The notes beneath the pieces are model-generated. The model saw only the letters and a program-made list of their open reading frames with translations, made no database searches and was not told where the DNA came from. The translations under genes were made by a program, and so were the position numbers. Positions 8,017 to 15,951 of a stretch of 64,000 nucleotides of DNA are shown here, piece by piece; the first letter of the stretch is position 1, and the number at the start of each line of letters is the position of its first letter. The stretch comes from PALSA-1353 sp036267155 (lineage in GTDB: Bacteria > Planctomycetota > Phycisphaerae > Tepidisphaerales > Tepidisphaeraceae), in assembly GCA_036267155.1 (NCBI GenBank), contig DATAWP010000054.1, forward strand, positions 62,001-126,000, in the 5' to 3' direction.

Positions 8017-8338
8017 AATGCATCATCCAAAGTTGATGCACTCGGCCACGAGGACGGCCCAAGACTGCGGCCAACAAATCGAAATCGAACCGCGTCCCGC
8101 GTAATTTGCCGCAAACGCATGACTTACGAAACAGGCTGTCGCGTAGGCTGGGGTTTTTTCACAGCGCGGCGTGCTCGACGATACCATAAGAAACTACGGA
8201 GGCGGCAATTATTGTTCTCCGCGGTTTGGTTACGTTAGGAGCCAATATGATACATGCAAAGGGCGCGTTGAGCGCCACGATTCATTCGGGGTACGCCGGT
8301 ATCGTAGACAATTCTTGTCCGTCGCCTCAATTTTAGGA
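8017..8338. other. Gene-poor spacer with one inverted repeat
   Basis: About 320 bases without a convincing gene. TGCATCA (8019-8025) and TGATGCA (8034-8040) form a 7-bp stem directly after the terminator. A reading frame continuous with the next gene is open from 8171, but its first 55 codons look non-coding in composition (Arg and Tyr scatter, no signal-peptide logic). No dif-like site was recognised. Confidence 0.4.
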
Positions 8339-9085
8339 GTGACAAATAGGCGCCGAATAACTGTGCTAGCGGTTTTCTGCTTGGGTTCAATCACGACTAT
8401 GTGCGGATGCACTATGAGCGCGCCGCCGCCGCCCGCAACCCCCGTAAACGCTACAATAAATATTCCGACTGTTACCCCAGAACCTGAGACTCAATACAGG
8501 CAAGTCAAAGGCGGATTGGAAATCACAATTGCCCCGGAAACGTACAAGGTCGAGCAGAGTTCATCAAGCAGTTACGTGCAACATCCCGCGACCGATTTCG
8601 ATTCACTTTGGTTCGGCGATCATCCAGATTGGGTATATTACACAAGGATAACAAAATCTACGCTTGCTGTTGTGCCGGACCGACTGACTTTTATTCTTCA
8701 CATCAACAACCAAATGTCACGAGTGTTTCACGGTGGTGGCGCTGTGGCGGAGTTTAAGATCGCCGGCCTTGAGGTGCCCATTCACGAGGCCGGGTATGCT
8801 GAGTTAGAAAATGCGATCGTACCACCTCGAAGTGGGCTTGATATTCGCATCTATGGCCCCAAGCTGAGCGAACTGCCGGCACAAGGTGGGACGATGGGGA
8901 TATTTCTTTACGATTTGGTTACTGGCCAAAACGACGCCGGCGTTGTCACGGGGAAGCAGGATTTTCAGTGGTACTTCGATTACAAAACGACAACACAAAC
9001 TGCACAGGTGCCGGCAGATGTAAGCAAAGAATTTTACCGCACCTCCTGGGCGGAATACAACGCGACCGTTAACGGCCAAAGGTAA
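8339..9085 (+). CDS. Hypothetical lipoprotein or secreted protein with atypical base composition
   Basis: The start is uncertain: GTG at 8339 gives the N-region TNRRRITVLAVFCLGSITTMCGC, a plausible signal with a terminal Cys24, while the ORF is open to 8171. The mature part (about 220 residues) begins with a Pro-rich stretch and has a beta-rich C-terminal portion (GGAVAEFKIAGLEVPIHE, SGLDIRIYGPKLSELP) with no family I recognise. The coding DNA is visibly more AT-rich in third positions than its neighbours and has no downstream partner, which hints at recent acquisition. Envelope location is inferred. It could also be a non-lipidated periplasmic protein. Confidence 0.6.
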   Translation: MTNRRRITVLAVFCLGSITTMCGCTMSAPPPPATPVNATINIPTVTPEPETQYRQVKGGLEITIAPETYKVEQSSSSSYVQHPATDFDSLWFGDHPDWVYYTRITKSTLAVVPDRLTFILHINNQMSRVFHGGGAVAEFKIAGLEVPIHEAGYAELENAIVPPRSGLDIRIYGPKLSELPAQGGTMGIFLYDLVTGQNDAGVVTGKQDFQWYFDYKTTTQTAQVPADVSKEFYRTSWAEYNATVNGQR

Positions 9086-9290
9086 GAAAAAGGAGTTGGC
9101 GCGCCTGGGTTTCCCCACATTCCGTGTGGTGCACCGCGGGTAAATCAGCTCTGGCCAACCCCGAACGATTCTGGGCCGAGATAGCCCTCCAAACGCATTC
9201 ATCCGGAGCGCGCATAGACATGGAACTATTTGGGGAACCACACGTCGAACATGACGAGGCCGACAGTTCGGAGCCGGCGGTGATCGAAAT

Positions 9291-9449
9291 ATGGGCCGGC
9301 AAATCTGGATCATTGGGCTGTCCGTAATGGTAGCGTTAGGGATTCTGCTTGAAGTGCACGGGGCGAGACAATTGTGGGACTTGATTCGCGCGCCGGAACC
9401 GCCGCGATTGCGGCCTGTCGCATTGCTGGCGTCTGGACCGAACAAATAG
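9291..9449 (+). CDS. Possible 52-aa single-pass membrane peptide
   Basis: The frame ATG at 9291 to TAG at 9449 encodes MGRQIWIIGLSVMVALGILL followed by a basic amphipathic region (EVHGARQLWDLIRAPEPPRLRP). This gives one good transmembrane segment and a charged tail. It lies in an otherwise gene-free 373-base interval (9086-9458) that also holds a CCACA/TGTGG mini inverted repeat near 9114-9128. No ribosome-binding site of note precedes it. It may be spurious; it is listed because the hydrophobic-then-basic pattern is that of real small membrane proteins. Confidence 0.3.
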   Translation: MGRQIWIIGLSVMVALGILLEVHGARQLWDLIRAPEPPRLRPVALLASGPNK

Positions 9450-9458
9450 AGACTTTCC

Positions 9459-10079
9459 TTACTCCTCAGCCTGATGCATCCTCTGCTCAAACCAAGCCTC
9501 GCGCCATGGCGGCATCATTCGCCAGTTCGCCGTCGCCCATAGGCCCAGGTGCTTGCGCCTCGCCACGCTCTCGGCCTGGTCAACGCTTCCGTGGAATGCG
9601 AACGGCATTCGCCGGTCGTCGATCGCCAGGCCCTCCCCAACTAATTGCGGGCTGATCGCTTCGGAATCTTCCGTGAAGACATACGCCAGCAATCGGCCAT
9701 CGTGATCGCGGGTCTGCGTCGGCTCCAGAAGCAGCGTTAATTTTCGGCCTGCTAGAAGCGCGTCCAGCCGCTGGGCCGAGCGGCGATCCCATTGGTCATT
9801 GAATGACGCGACGCCTAAAAGTCGCACGCGGGTGATTTCGCCGCGGGCGATTTCGTCGATGCCGATCGTCTCGCCATTAATCGCGCCGGCAAATGAGACC
9901 TGCCGCCCATCGAAGCGCATCCAGTCGTCTTCGTATTGGTGGTGTGGCCAGAGATGATCGGACAGACTCGAGAGAAGGATCAGGCCAAGGGCGATCCAGA
10001 AGGTGATGCGCCATCGTCGGCGATTTCGCAATCGCGACGCGACCGTGGCGGCATCCCATTTGGAAATGGAACCGCTCAT
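9459..10079 (-). CDS. Membrane-anchored thermonuclease (SNase)-like protein
   Basis: 206 residues. One N-terminal membrane segment (ITFWIALGLILLSSL, ~25-40) tethers an OB-fold SNase-like domain facing outward. Family marks include TRVRLLGV with the first Arg, DGRLLAYVF with the equivalent of Arg87, LVGEGLA and ARRKHLGLWA. The conserved D-T-P-E segment after the first Arg is replaced by ASFNDQW, so the catalytic Glu43 and the calcium-binding Asp40 seem to be missing. It is therefore probably a structural or binding relative, not an active nuclease. It is convergent with the 9291 ORF and divergent from the aldo/keto reductase gene. Confidence 0.75.
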   Translation of the reverse strand: MSGSISKWDAATVASRLRNRRRWRITFWIALGLILLSSLSDHLWPHHQYEDDWMRFDGRQVSFAGAINGETIGIDEIARGEITRVRLLGVASFNDQWDRRSAQRLDALLAGRKLTLLLEPTQTRDHDGRLLAYVFTEDSEAISPQLVGEGLAIDDRRMPFAFHGSVDQAESVARRKHLGLWATANWRMMPPWREAWFEQRMHQAEE

Positions 10080-10136
10080 AAGCTGCCAACGATATCCCTC
10101 GCCTGCCGAGGGAGCAAATTTGCGGAATCAGGACAC

Positions 10137-10152
10137 GGCGGCTGAAGCCGCC
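10137..10152. repeat. Small perfect hairpin between divergent genes
   Basis: GGCGGCT (10137-10143) and AGCCGCC (10146-10152) form a 7-bp stem with a 2-base gap, in the 143-base divergent region between the nuclease-like and reductase genes. It may be regulatory or a simple GC-rich repeat. Confidence 0.35.
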
Positions 10153-10222
10153 GCGCCGCGCGGGGTTTCGGATATCCCCGACACTTCGCTTTGCCGGGGT
10201 TCGAGTTTATTATCTTCGGGGT

Positions 10223-11290
10223 ATGGAACGACGCACATTCGGCAATACGCATCTTGAAGTATCCGCCATCAGCCTCGGGTGCTGGCCGTTCGGCGTGGAT
10301 TGGTGGGGACACTACACCGACGACCACGCCCAGCGGCTTATGAAATTTGCCTACGATCAGGGAATTACATTCTTCGACTGCGGCGACGCCTACGGCAACG
10401 GCCGGGCGGAGTTGCTCCTGGGCCAATTCCTGAAAACCGTGCCGCGAGGCAAGGTCGAGATCGGGTCGAAATTCGGCTACGACTTTTACTCCGATCCCGG
10501 CGAGCCAGGCAGCCATCGGGAACGGAAACAGGATTTCTCGCCGAAATTTCTTCGCTTCGCCCTGGAAAAATCGCTGCAGCGGCTCGGGGCCGACGTGATC
10601 GACCTGTACATGGCGCACAACATCAAATTGCCGCAGTTTCGCGACGATGTGTTCGCCGAACTGGAGAAAATCAAGGATGAGGGAAAGATCAAGGTCTGGG
10701 GTGTTTCCCTTGGCCCGGCCATCGGGTGGCGCGAGGAGGGAATCGAAGCCCTGACCCGGCACAATGCCAAGGCGGTTCAGACGGTTTACAACCTGTTCGA
10801 GCAGGACCCCGGCCGGGAATTTTGCGAAACGGCCCGCGCGATGCAAGCCGGCGTGCTGGCGCGCGTTCACGACAATAGCAGCATCCTCAAGGATAAAGTT
10901 CGCATCGACACGGAAATCTCCGCGAACGATCACCGGAAATTCCGCGATCAGGCATGGAAAGTTTACGGCCTGAAAAAACTCGAACTGGTCCGCCATTACG
11001 CATCCGACCACGGAATGACGGTGCATCAACTCGCGTGCAAATGGCTGCTCATGGACTCGGCGCTGACGAGTATTACCGGCACTTTCCTCAACGAGGAAGA
11101 AATCCGCGAGGCGGCGGAATCGGCGGACAAGCCGGCCTTGGCCAAGGCCGAGATGCTGCAACTGGCGGAAGATTACGCCCGTGATTGGGGGCTGGGGAAC
11201 GAGGCGCATCCGTGCGATCTGAAAAGCAGCGCTGCCCCCGGCGGGTCGGTGCGCAGCAGCTACGTTCCGCCACCGGTGTTGTTGGCGTGA
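10223..11290 (+). CDS. Aldo/keto reductase
   Basis: A 355-residue cytosolic NAD(P)H-dependent oxidoreductase with the TIM-barrel AKR fold. Typical features are LGCWPFGVDWWG near the N-terminus, catalytic Asp/Tyr in FFDCGDAYGNGRAE (~50-63), catalytic Lys in EIGSKFGYDF (~80-89), and the His in IDLYMAHNIKLP (~127-138), followed by the IKVWGVSLGPA nucleotide-binding strand and the late SALTSITG motif. The C-terminus is extended by about 25 residues (SSAAPGGSVRSSY). The substrate is not predictable. The stop codon overlaps or abuts the LigD-type gene, so the two are probably co-transcribed. Confidence 0.9.
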   Translation: MERRTFGNTHLEVSAISLGCWPFGVDWWGHYTDDHAQRLMKFAYDQGITFFDCGDAYGNGRAELLLGQFLKTVPRGKVEIGSKFGYDFYSDPGEPGSHRERKQDFSPKFLRFALEKSLQRLGADVIDLYMAHNIKLPQFRDDVFAELEKIKDEGKIKVWGVSLGPAIGWREEGIEALTRHNAKAVQTVYNLFEQDPGREFCETARAMQAGVLARVHDNSSILKDKVRIDTEISANDHRKFRDQAWKVYGLKKLELVRHYASDHGMTVHQLACKWLLMDSALTSITGTFLNEEEIREAAESADKPALAKAEMLQLAEDYARDWGLGNEAHPCDLKSSAAPGGSVRSSYVPPPVLLA

Positions 11291-11295
11291 GTCAC

Positions 11296-11622
11296 ATGGG
11301 AGTTTTGCGTTACGTCGTTCTGCATCACACCGGGATCGAGCGGCCGCATTACGATCTCATGGTCGAATTCGAAAGCGGCTCGGCTTTGTTGACTTGGCGA
11401 TTGCCGCATTGGCCGCCGCAGCAGAACGATGAATTCACCCCACTGGCGAAGCATCGGCGCGATTATTTGGAATACGAAGGCCCGGTTGCGGGCGATCGCG
11501 GAAGCGTAAAGCGGATTGCCGCGGGCGACCATCGAATTCTCGAAAGTTCTCCGACCCGAATTATTATTGGTTTAGGGGACGGCACCCGGATTGAGCTGCC
11601 GCTGAAGACCGGACGCGCATAA
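11296..11622 (+). CDS. Stand-alone LigD 3'-phosphoesterase-like protein
   Basis: 108 residues (111 if the GTG at 11287 overlapping the reductase stop is used). The whole protein matches the phosphoesterase (PE) domain of LigD: VVLHHTGIERPHYDLMVE supplies paired His and an Asp, then LTWRLPHWPP and KHRRDYLEYEGPVAGDRGSV. In LigD this domain removes 3'-terminal ribonucleotides or phosphates at DNA ends before joining. No ligase or primase domain is attached, and no ku gene lies nearby. It is translationally coupled to an aldo/keto reductase, an unexpected partner. A DNA-end-processing role is inferred from the family. Confidence 0.8.
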   Translation: MGVLRYVVLHHTGIERPHYDLMVEFESGSALLTWRLPHWPPQQNDEFTPLAKHRRDYLEYEGPVAGDRGSVKRIAAGDHRILESSPTRIIIGLGDGTRIELPLKTGRA

Positions 11623-11626
11623 AAAA

Positions 11627-11659
11627 GGTGGCGTGGACCTCTCGGCTTTCCACGCCACC
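11627..11659 (-). terminator. Hairpin with A-run before it: possible minus-strand terminator
   Basis: GGTGGCGTGG (11627-11636) pairs perfectly with CCACGCCACC (11650-11659). On the plus strand no T-run follows, but six A residues (11621-11626) precede it, so read on the minus strand it ends in T6. As no minus-strand gene ends there it may simply be the end signal of the reductase operon without a U-run. Confidence 0.4.
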
Positions 11660-11680
11660 CAGGGAAGGAGGATCGTTGCT

Positions 11681-11701
11681 ACAAAATATACGATATATTG
11701 T
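11681..11701. promoter_or_regulatory. AT-rich palindrome, candidate MarR operator 1
   Basis: A 21-base near-palindrome starting ACAAAATATA and ending in ATATTGT: eight of ten base pairs match about the central C. It lies about 180 bases upstream of the marR ATG in an AT-rich spacer unlike the flanking DNA, as expected for a MarR-type dimer site. Confidence 0.4.
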
Positions 11702-11762
11702 GGGCTTTGTTCCGATTTCGGCTGAAATTTATCCAGATACGGCCCGCCGTCCGATCCATAGC

Positions 11763-11783
11763 GTAAAATACGTAACATTTTAC
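11763..11783. promoter_or_regulatory. Candidate MarR operator 2
   Basis: GTAAAAT (11763-11769) and ATTTTAC (11777-11783) are exact inverted repeats around ACGTAAC, about 97 bases before the marR start. This would fit autoregulation of the efflux operon by its own MarR protein. Evidence is symmetry and position only. Confidence 0.4.
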
Positions 11784-11879
11784 AGATAAATGCTTTGTGC
11801 GAATGTCTTCCGGGGAGTGTTCTTCGCCGATTTTGAAGATGGCTTTGCTAATTCCGGTAGCGCGCCATATAGTTACCCC

Positions 11880-12425
11880 ATGCAATTATTGCCAGACGAA
11901 ATTAAACGGCGCGAGGAAGTCGCGACGGCCGGGCTGGTGAGGGGGCTGGGGGGCGATGAGTGCGCCGGCATCGTGTTGGATGTTGTGCCGCCGATTTCCC
12001 GGGCAATCCGAAAAGTGATGCGCCAGCATCGTCTGGCGGAGTTGTCAGTTCCGCAGTTCCGGGCTCTGGGGCTCCTCAGCTTCGCCCCGCAGGCGTCGCT
12101 TTCGTGTGTGGCGGATTACATTGGTTCCTCTCTGCCCGCGGCGTCGCGGATGATCGACGGGCTGGTCGCCAAGAAACTCGTGGCACGCAAGGAATGCTGT
12201 CACGATCGCCGGCAAATCTCACTGGTGCTGACTCCGCAGGGTCTGAGCGCGTTCCTCGAATCGCGCCACGCCGCCCAGCGCCAATTGACCGAGCGTTTGG
12301 CTGGGCTTTCGGAAGACAAGAAAAAGGGTGTCATCGAGGCCATGCGATGGCTGGGCGAGATTTTCGGCAGTGATGCCGATCGCATCCCGCGCGAACTGGC
12401 TTCTCCCAACGAAAACCGTTCCTGA
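11880..12425 (+). CDS. MarR-family transcriptional regulator of the efflux operon
   Basis: A 181-residue winged-helix DNA-binding protein. After an N-terminal helix (IRKVMRQHRL) comes LSVPQFRALGLLSF, the recognition region SCVADYIGSSLPAASRMIDGLVAKKLVARKE, and the wing CCHDRRQISLVLTPQGL, which includes the invariant D-R-R. The C-terminal helix closes the dimer. Start chosen at 11880; the frame is open to 11790 and neither start has a clear Shine-Dalgarno. It sits 25 bases before the RND pump gene and is co-oriented, so it very likely represses marR-RND-MFP-OMF and responds to a substrate of the pump. Candidate operators lie upstream. Confidence 0.85.
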   Translation: MQLLPDEIKRREEVATAGLVRGLGGDECAGIVLDVVPPISRAIRKVMRQHRLAELSVPQFRALGLLSFAPQASLSCVADYIGSSLPAASRMIDGLVAKKLVARKECCHDRRQISLVLTPQGLSAFLESRHAAQRQLTERLAGLSEDKKKGVIEAMRWLGEIFGSDADRIPRELASPNENRS

Positions 12426-12450
12426 TCGGGTTATCACATAGAGCTTTCGC

Positions 12451-15400
12451 ATGTGGATTGTTCGTCTTGCCCTTCGTCGGCCCTACACATTTGTCGTCGC
12501 GGCGATGCTGGTGTTCATTCTCGGCGTTCTGACCATCCTGCGCATGCCGACGGACATCTTTCCGGAAATCAACATTCCGGTGATCGCGGTGGCGTTCAAT
12601 TATTCCGGCATGACGCCCAGTGACATGGAATCGCGCATCGTCACACCCTACGAGCGCATCCTCCCCACGATCGTCAGCGGTATCGAGCACACCGAGAGCC
12701 AATCCCTCAACGGCATCGCCGTCATCAAGATTTTCTTCCACGAGAACGCGGACATTCACGAAGCGATGGCCCAGGTGACGTCGATCTCGCAGACCGTGCT
12801 GAAGGCGCTTCCGCCGGGCACGCAGGCGCCGCTCATCATCCAGTACAGCGCATCGGACGTTCCGATCATCCAACTCGCCATGAGCAGCGACCGGATGCCC
12901 GAGGAAGACATTTTCGACGTGGCCAACACCATCGTCCGCATCAACCTGGCCTCGGTGCAGGGGGCGCAAATGCCCTGGCCCTACGGCGGCAAGGCCAAGC
13001 AGGTCATGGTGGATATCGACCCGCAGCGGCTGTACGCCTGGGGCATTTCCCCATCGGAAGTCGTCAACGCCATCAGCGCCCAGAACCTGATTCTTCCAGC
13101 GGGCAGCGCCAAGTTTGGCGTCAATGAAATGCCGATCATGCTCAATGCCAGTCCCGGTGTGATTGACGAGTTGAACAATCTTCCGATTAAAACCGTCAAC
13201 GGCGTCCCGGTGTACATCAAAGATGTCGCCCACGTGCGCGACGGATTCCAGGTTCAGCAGAGCATCGTGCATGCCGACGGCAAGCGCGGGGTGTTGCAGG
13301 TGATTCTCAAAGCCGGCGGCGCGTCGACGCTGGATGTGGTCAAGCGTTTGAGAGCAGCGCTGCCGGCCATCGAGGCGTTGTGCCCGCCGTCGTTGAAGAT
13401 CACGCCGCTGTTCGACCAGTCGATATTCGTCCGTGCATCGGTGAGCGGAGTGGAGCGTGAGGCCGCCATCGCCGCGGGTTTGACCGCACTGATGATCCTT
13501 ATCTTCCTGGGGAGCTGGCGCAGCACGCTCATCGTGGTCATCTCGATTCCGCTGTCGATTCTGGTGTCGATCATCGTCATGAGCTGGCTCGGCCAGACGC
13601 TGAACGTCATGACCCTCGGCGGGTTGGCGCTGGCGGTGGGTATCCTGGTGGACGACGCCACGGTGGAAATCGAGAATATCCACCGCAATCTCGGCCAGAA
13701 AAAGCGGCTGGTTCAGGCGATCCTCGATGGCGCATCGCAGATCGCCGTGCCGGCGTTCGTCTCGACGTTGTGCATTTGCATCGTCTTCGTCCCCGTATTG
13801 TTCATCAGCGGTGCGGCCAAGTTCCTCTTCGTTCCCCTGGCGATGGCGGTTGTGTTCGCCATGCTCACGAGCTACCTGCTCAGCCGAACACTCGTCCCGA
13901 CCATGGTGCACTATCTGCTGGCCAGTGAAGTGGAGATCTACGGCGGCAAGCTCGATCCGAGCGATCCGCACGCCGACCGGCACAAGGCCGAGGAACTCGA
14001 TCCGCACAAAAAGCATCCGCACGTAAGTCTTGCCTCGAGCATTTTCTGGGTGGCAACGCGAATCGGGACGGTCGTGCTTGGGCTCGTCGTTCTGCTCGGC
14101 ATCATCGCTCTCCTGCCGCTGAAAGTTTTTCCCGATGGGGTGGGCGCTTCCCTCGCCTCGTGGCATCAGCATCCCTTGGAGCAATTGAAATCCGCCGCCT
14201 GGGGCTGGGATATCTTCTATCTCCTGGTGGCGCTGTTTGCGATCGTTCTGCTCCACTACATTCTTCAGAACAATCTGATCTGGCGCTTCCACGAGAAGTT
14301 CAACGCCCAATTCGAGAAGCTTCGCGATTATTACGGCGGCCTGCTGGCGCTGGCGCTGGAGCATCGCATGGCGACGATCTTCGGATTTACGGCGATGGTG
14401 CTGGTTTCGTGCTGCCTGACTTTTCTAATCGGCACGGATTTCTTCCCGGCGGTCGATGCGGGCCAAATCCGCCTCCACGTCCGGAACCCGCCCGGCACGC
14501 GCATCGAGCAAAGCGAGCGGATCTTCGGCAACGTTGAACGGGCCATCCGCAAGGACATCCCGGCCAGCGAAATCGACACGCTGATGGACAACATGGGAAT
14601 TCCCAACAGCTCGATCAACTTGTCTCTGAGCGACGGATCGCTGATGTCTCCGGCCGACGGCGAAATCCTCATTTCGCTCAATCCGGACCATCGACCGACG
14701 ATCGACTACATAGACCGTCTGAATGCCGACCTGCCCAAACGGTTTCCGGCCCAGACGTTTTACTTTCAGCCGGCGGACATCGTGACGCAGGTGCTGAATT
14801 TTGGAATCGCCGCCCCGATTGACGTTCAGATCGACGGACCGCAGCAAAACGAGCCCAAAAACCTTCGGATCGCCGAGGGAATCCTCAAGAAAGTTCGAGC
14901 CATTCCCGGCGCCGCCGACGTTCGGCTTGAGCAGGTGCCCGATGCGCCGGACGTGCATGTCAACGTTGATCGCACGCTGGCCAGCGAGGTGGGCGTGACA
15001 CAGCAGCAGGTCGCCAATGATTTGCTCGTTTCACTCAGCGGCACCGCCCAGCTTTCCCCGAATTTCTGGATCAACCCCACCACCGGGATTCAATACAACG
15101 TCCTGGTCCAGACGCCGCAGTACAAGATGAATTCCATCTCCGACCTGACGAACACGCCGATCGTTCCCCCCGGCGCGGGAGAGACGCAGGCCCTGGTGCA
15201 GCAGACACAGCTTCTGGGCAATCTCGCCAGCGTTGTGCCGGGCCGATCACCGAGCAACATCACCCACTACCAGGTGCGGCCGACGTATGACATTCTCGCC
15301 GGCGTTCGCCACATGGACCTGGGAACCGTCGCCGAGGGCGTCAATAAGATCGTGGCCGATGCCCGGAAACTCCTTCCCCGCGGCAGCAGCATCATGATCC

Positions 15401-15951
15401 GCGGACAGGTCCAGAGCATGCACGATTCGTTCGAGGACATGTCCTTCGGTCTGATCTTTGCGATCATCCTGGTTTATCTGCTCATGGTTATCAATTTCCA
15501 ATCCTGGATCGACCCGATGATCATTCTCGTGGCGCTGCCTGGCGCGCTGGCGGGCATCTTGTGGATGCTCTTCCTCACCGGCACCACGCTGAATGTTCCC
15601 TCACTCATGGGCGCGATCATGAGCATCGGCGTCGCAACGTCGAACAGCATTTTGCTGATCACCTTCGCCAACGATCAGCGAAAAGAAGGTTACAACGCAC
15701 ACGATGCCGCCCTGTCGGCGGGAATGACCCGGCTTCGGCCGGTTATCATGACCGCACTGGCGATGATCATCGGCATGCTTCCGATGTCCCTGGGCCTGGG
15801 CGAAGGCGGCGAGCAGAACGCGCCGCTGGGCCGGGCTGTCATCGGCGGACTGCTCCTGGCAACGTTCGCAACCCTGTTTTTCGTCCCCGTTGTTTACAGC
15901 AAACTGCGAGAGAAAGCTCCACAAACACAAGTGGAAGAGGAGCTGAGATAG
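12451..15951 (+). CDS. RND efflux transporter, AcrB/MexB-type, with apparent extra TM pair
   Basis: A 1166-residue inner-membrane proton-driven pump. It begins MWIVRLALRRPYTFVVAAML (TM1) followed by PTDIFPEINIPVI, has the TM4 proton-relay motif GGLALAVGILVDDATVEIENI (~390-410, two Asp), and ends with the TM10-12 block (SLMGAIMSIGVATSNSILL, RPVIMTALAMIIGMLP). Between TM6 and TM7 there is an insertion of about 130 residues with a His/Asp-rich loop (EELDPHKKHPHVS) and two additional hydrophobic segments (~541-557 and ~587-603), absent from standard RND pumps. TM7 starts near residue 643. Gene order is pump, then adaptor, then outer-membrane channel. The substrate is unknown. Confidence 0.92.
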   Translation: MWIVRLALRRPYTFVVAAMLVFILGVLTILRMPTDIFPEINIPVIAVAFNYSGMTPSDMESRIVTPYERILPTIVSGIEHTESQSLNGIAVIKIFFHENADIHEAMAQVTSISQTVLKALPPGTQAPLIIQYSASDVPIIQLAMSSDRMPEEDIFDVANTIVRINLASVQGAQMPWPYGGKAKQVMVDIDPQRLYAWGISPSEVVNAISAQNLILPAGSAKFGVNEMPIMLNASPGVIDELNNLPIKTVNGVPVYIKDVAHVRDGFQVQQSIVHADGKRGVLQVILKAGGASTLDVVKRLRAALPAIEALCPPSLKITPLFDQSIFVRASVSGVEREAAIAAGLTALMILIFLGSWRSTLIVVISIPLSILVSIIVMSWLGQTLNVMTLGGLALAVGILVDDATVEIENIHRNLGQKKRLVQAILDGASQIAVPAFVSTLCICIVFVPVLFISGAAKFLFVPLAMAVVFAMLTSYLLSRTLVPTMVHYLLASEVEIYGGKLDPSDPHADRHKAEELDPHKKHPHVSLASSIFWVATRIGTVVLGLVVLLGIIALLPLKVFPDGVGASLASWHQHPLEQLKSAAWGWDIFYLLVALFAIVLLHYILQNNLIWRFHEKFNAQFEKLRDYYGGLLALALEHRMATIFGFTAMVLVSCCLTFLIGTDFFPAVDAGQIRLHVRNPPGTRIEQSERIFGNVERAIRKDIPASEIDTLMDNMGIPNSSINLSLSDGSLMSPADGEILISLNPDHRPTIDYIDRLNADLPKRFPAQTFYFQPADIVTQVLNFGIAAPIDVQIDGPQQNEPKNLRIAEGILKKVRAIPGAADVRLEQVPDAPDVHVNVDRTLASEVGVTQQQVANDLLVSLSGTAQLSPNFWINPTTGIQYNVLVQTPQYKMNSISDLTNTPIVPPGAGETQALVQQTQLLGNLASVVPGRSPSNITHYQVRPTYDILAGVRHMDLGTVAEGVNKIVADARKLLPRGSSIMIRGQVQSMHDSFEDMSFGLIFAIILVYLLMVINFQSWIDPMIILVALPGALAGILWMLFLTGTTLNVPSLMGAIMSIGVATSNSILLITFANDQRKEGYNAHDAALSAGMTRLRPVIMTALAMIIGMLPMSLGLGEGGEQNAPLGRAVIGGLLLATFATLFFVPVVYSKLREKAPQTQVEEELR

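Noticed and set aside
7963..8238. 91-codon plus frame overlapping the recombinase end
   Set aside because: It spans the intrinsic terminator and has no protein-like composition.
8215..8280. Possible dif site for the Xer recombinase
   Set aside because: The stretch around GCCAATATGATACATGC lacks the two 11-base arms and 6-base centre expected of dif.
9069..9490. Minus-strand frames opposite the 9291 ORF
   Set aside because: Rich in Arg/Ser/Cys with no domain; considered shadow or non-coding.
12331..14364. Minus-strand reading frame of 677 codons
   Set aside because: It is a shadow of the RND pump gene, rich in His/Arg/Asp repeats without domain structure.
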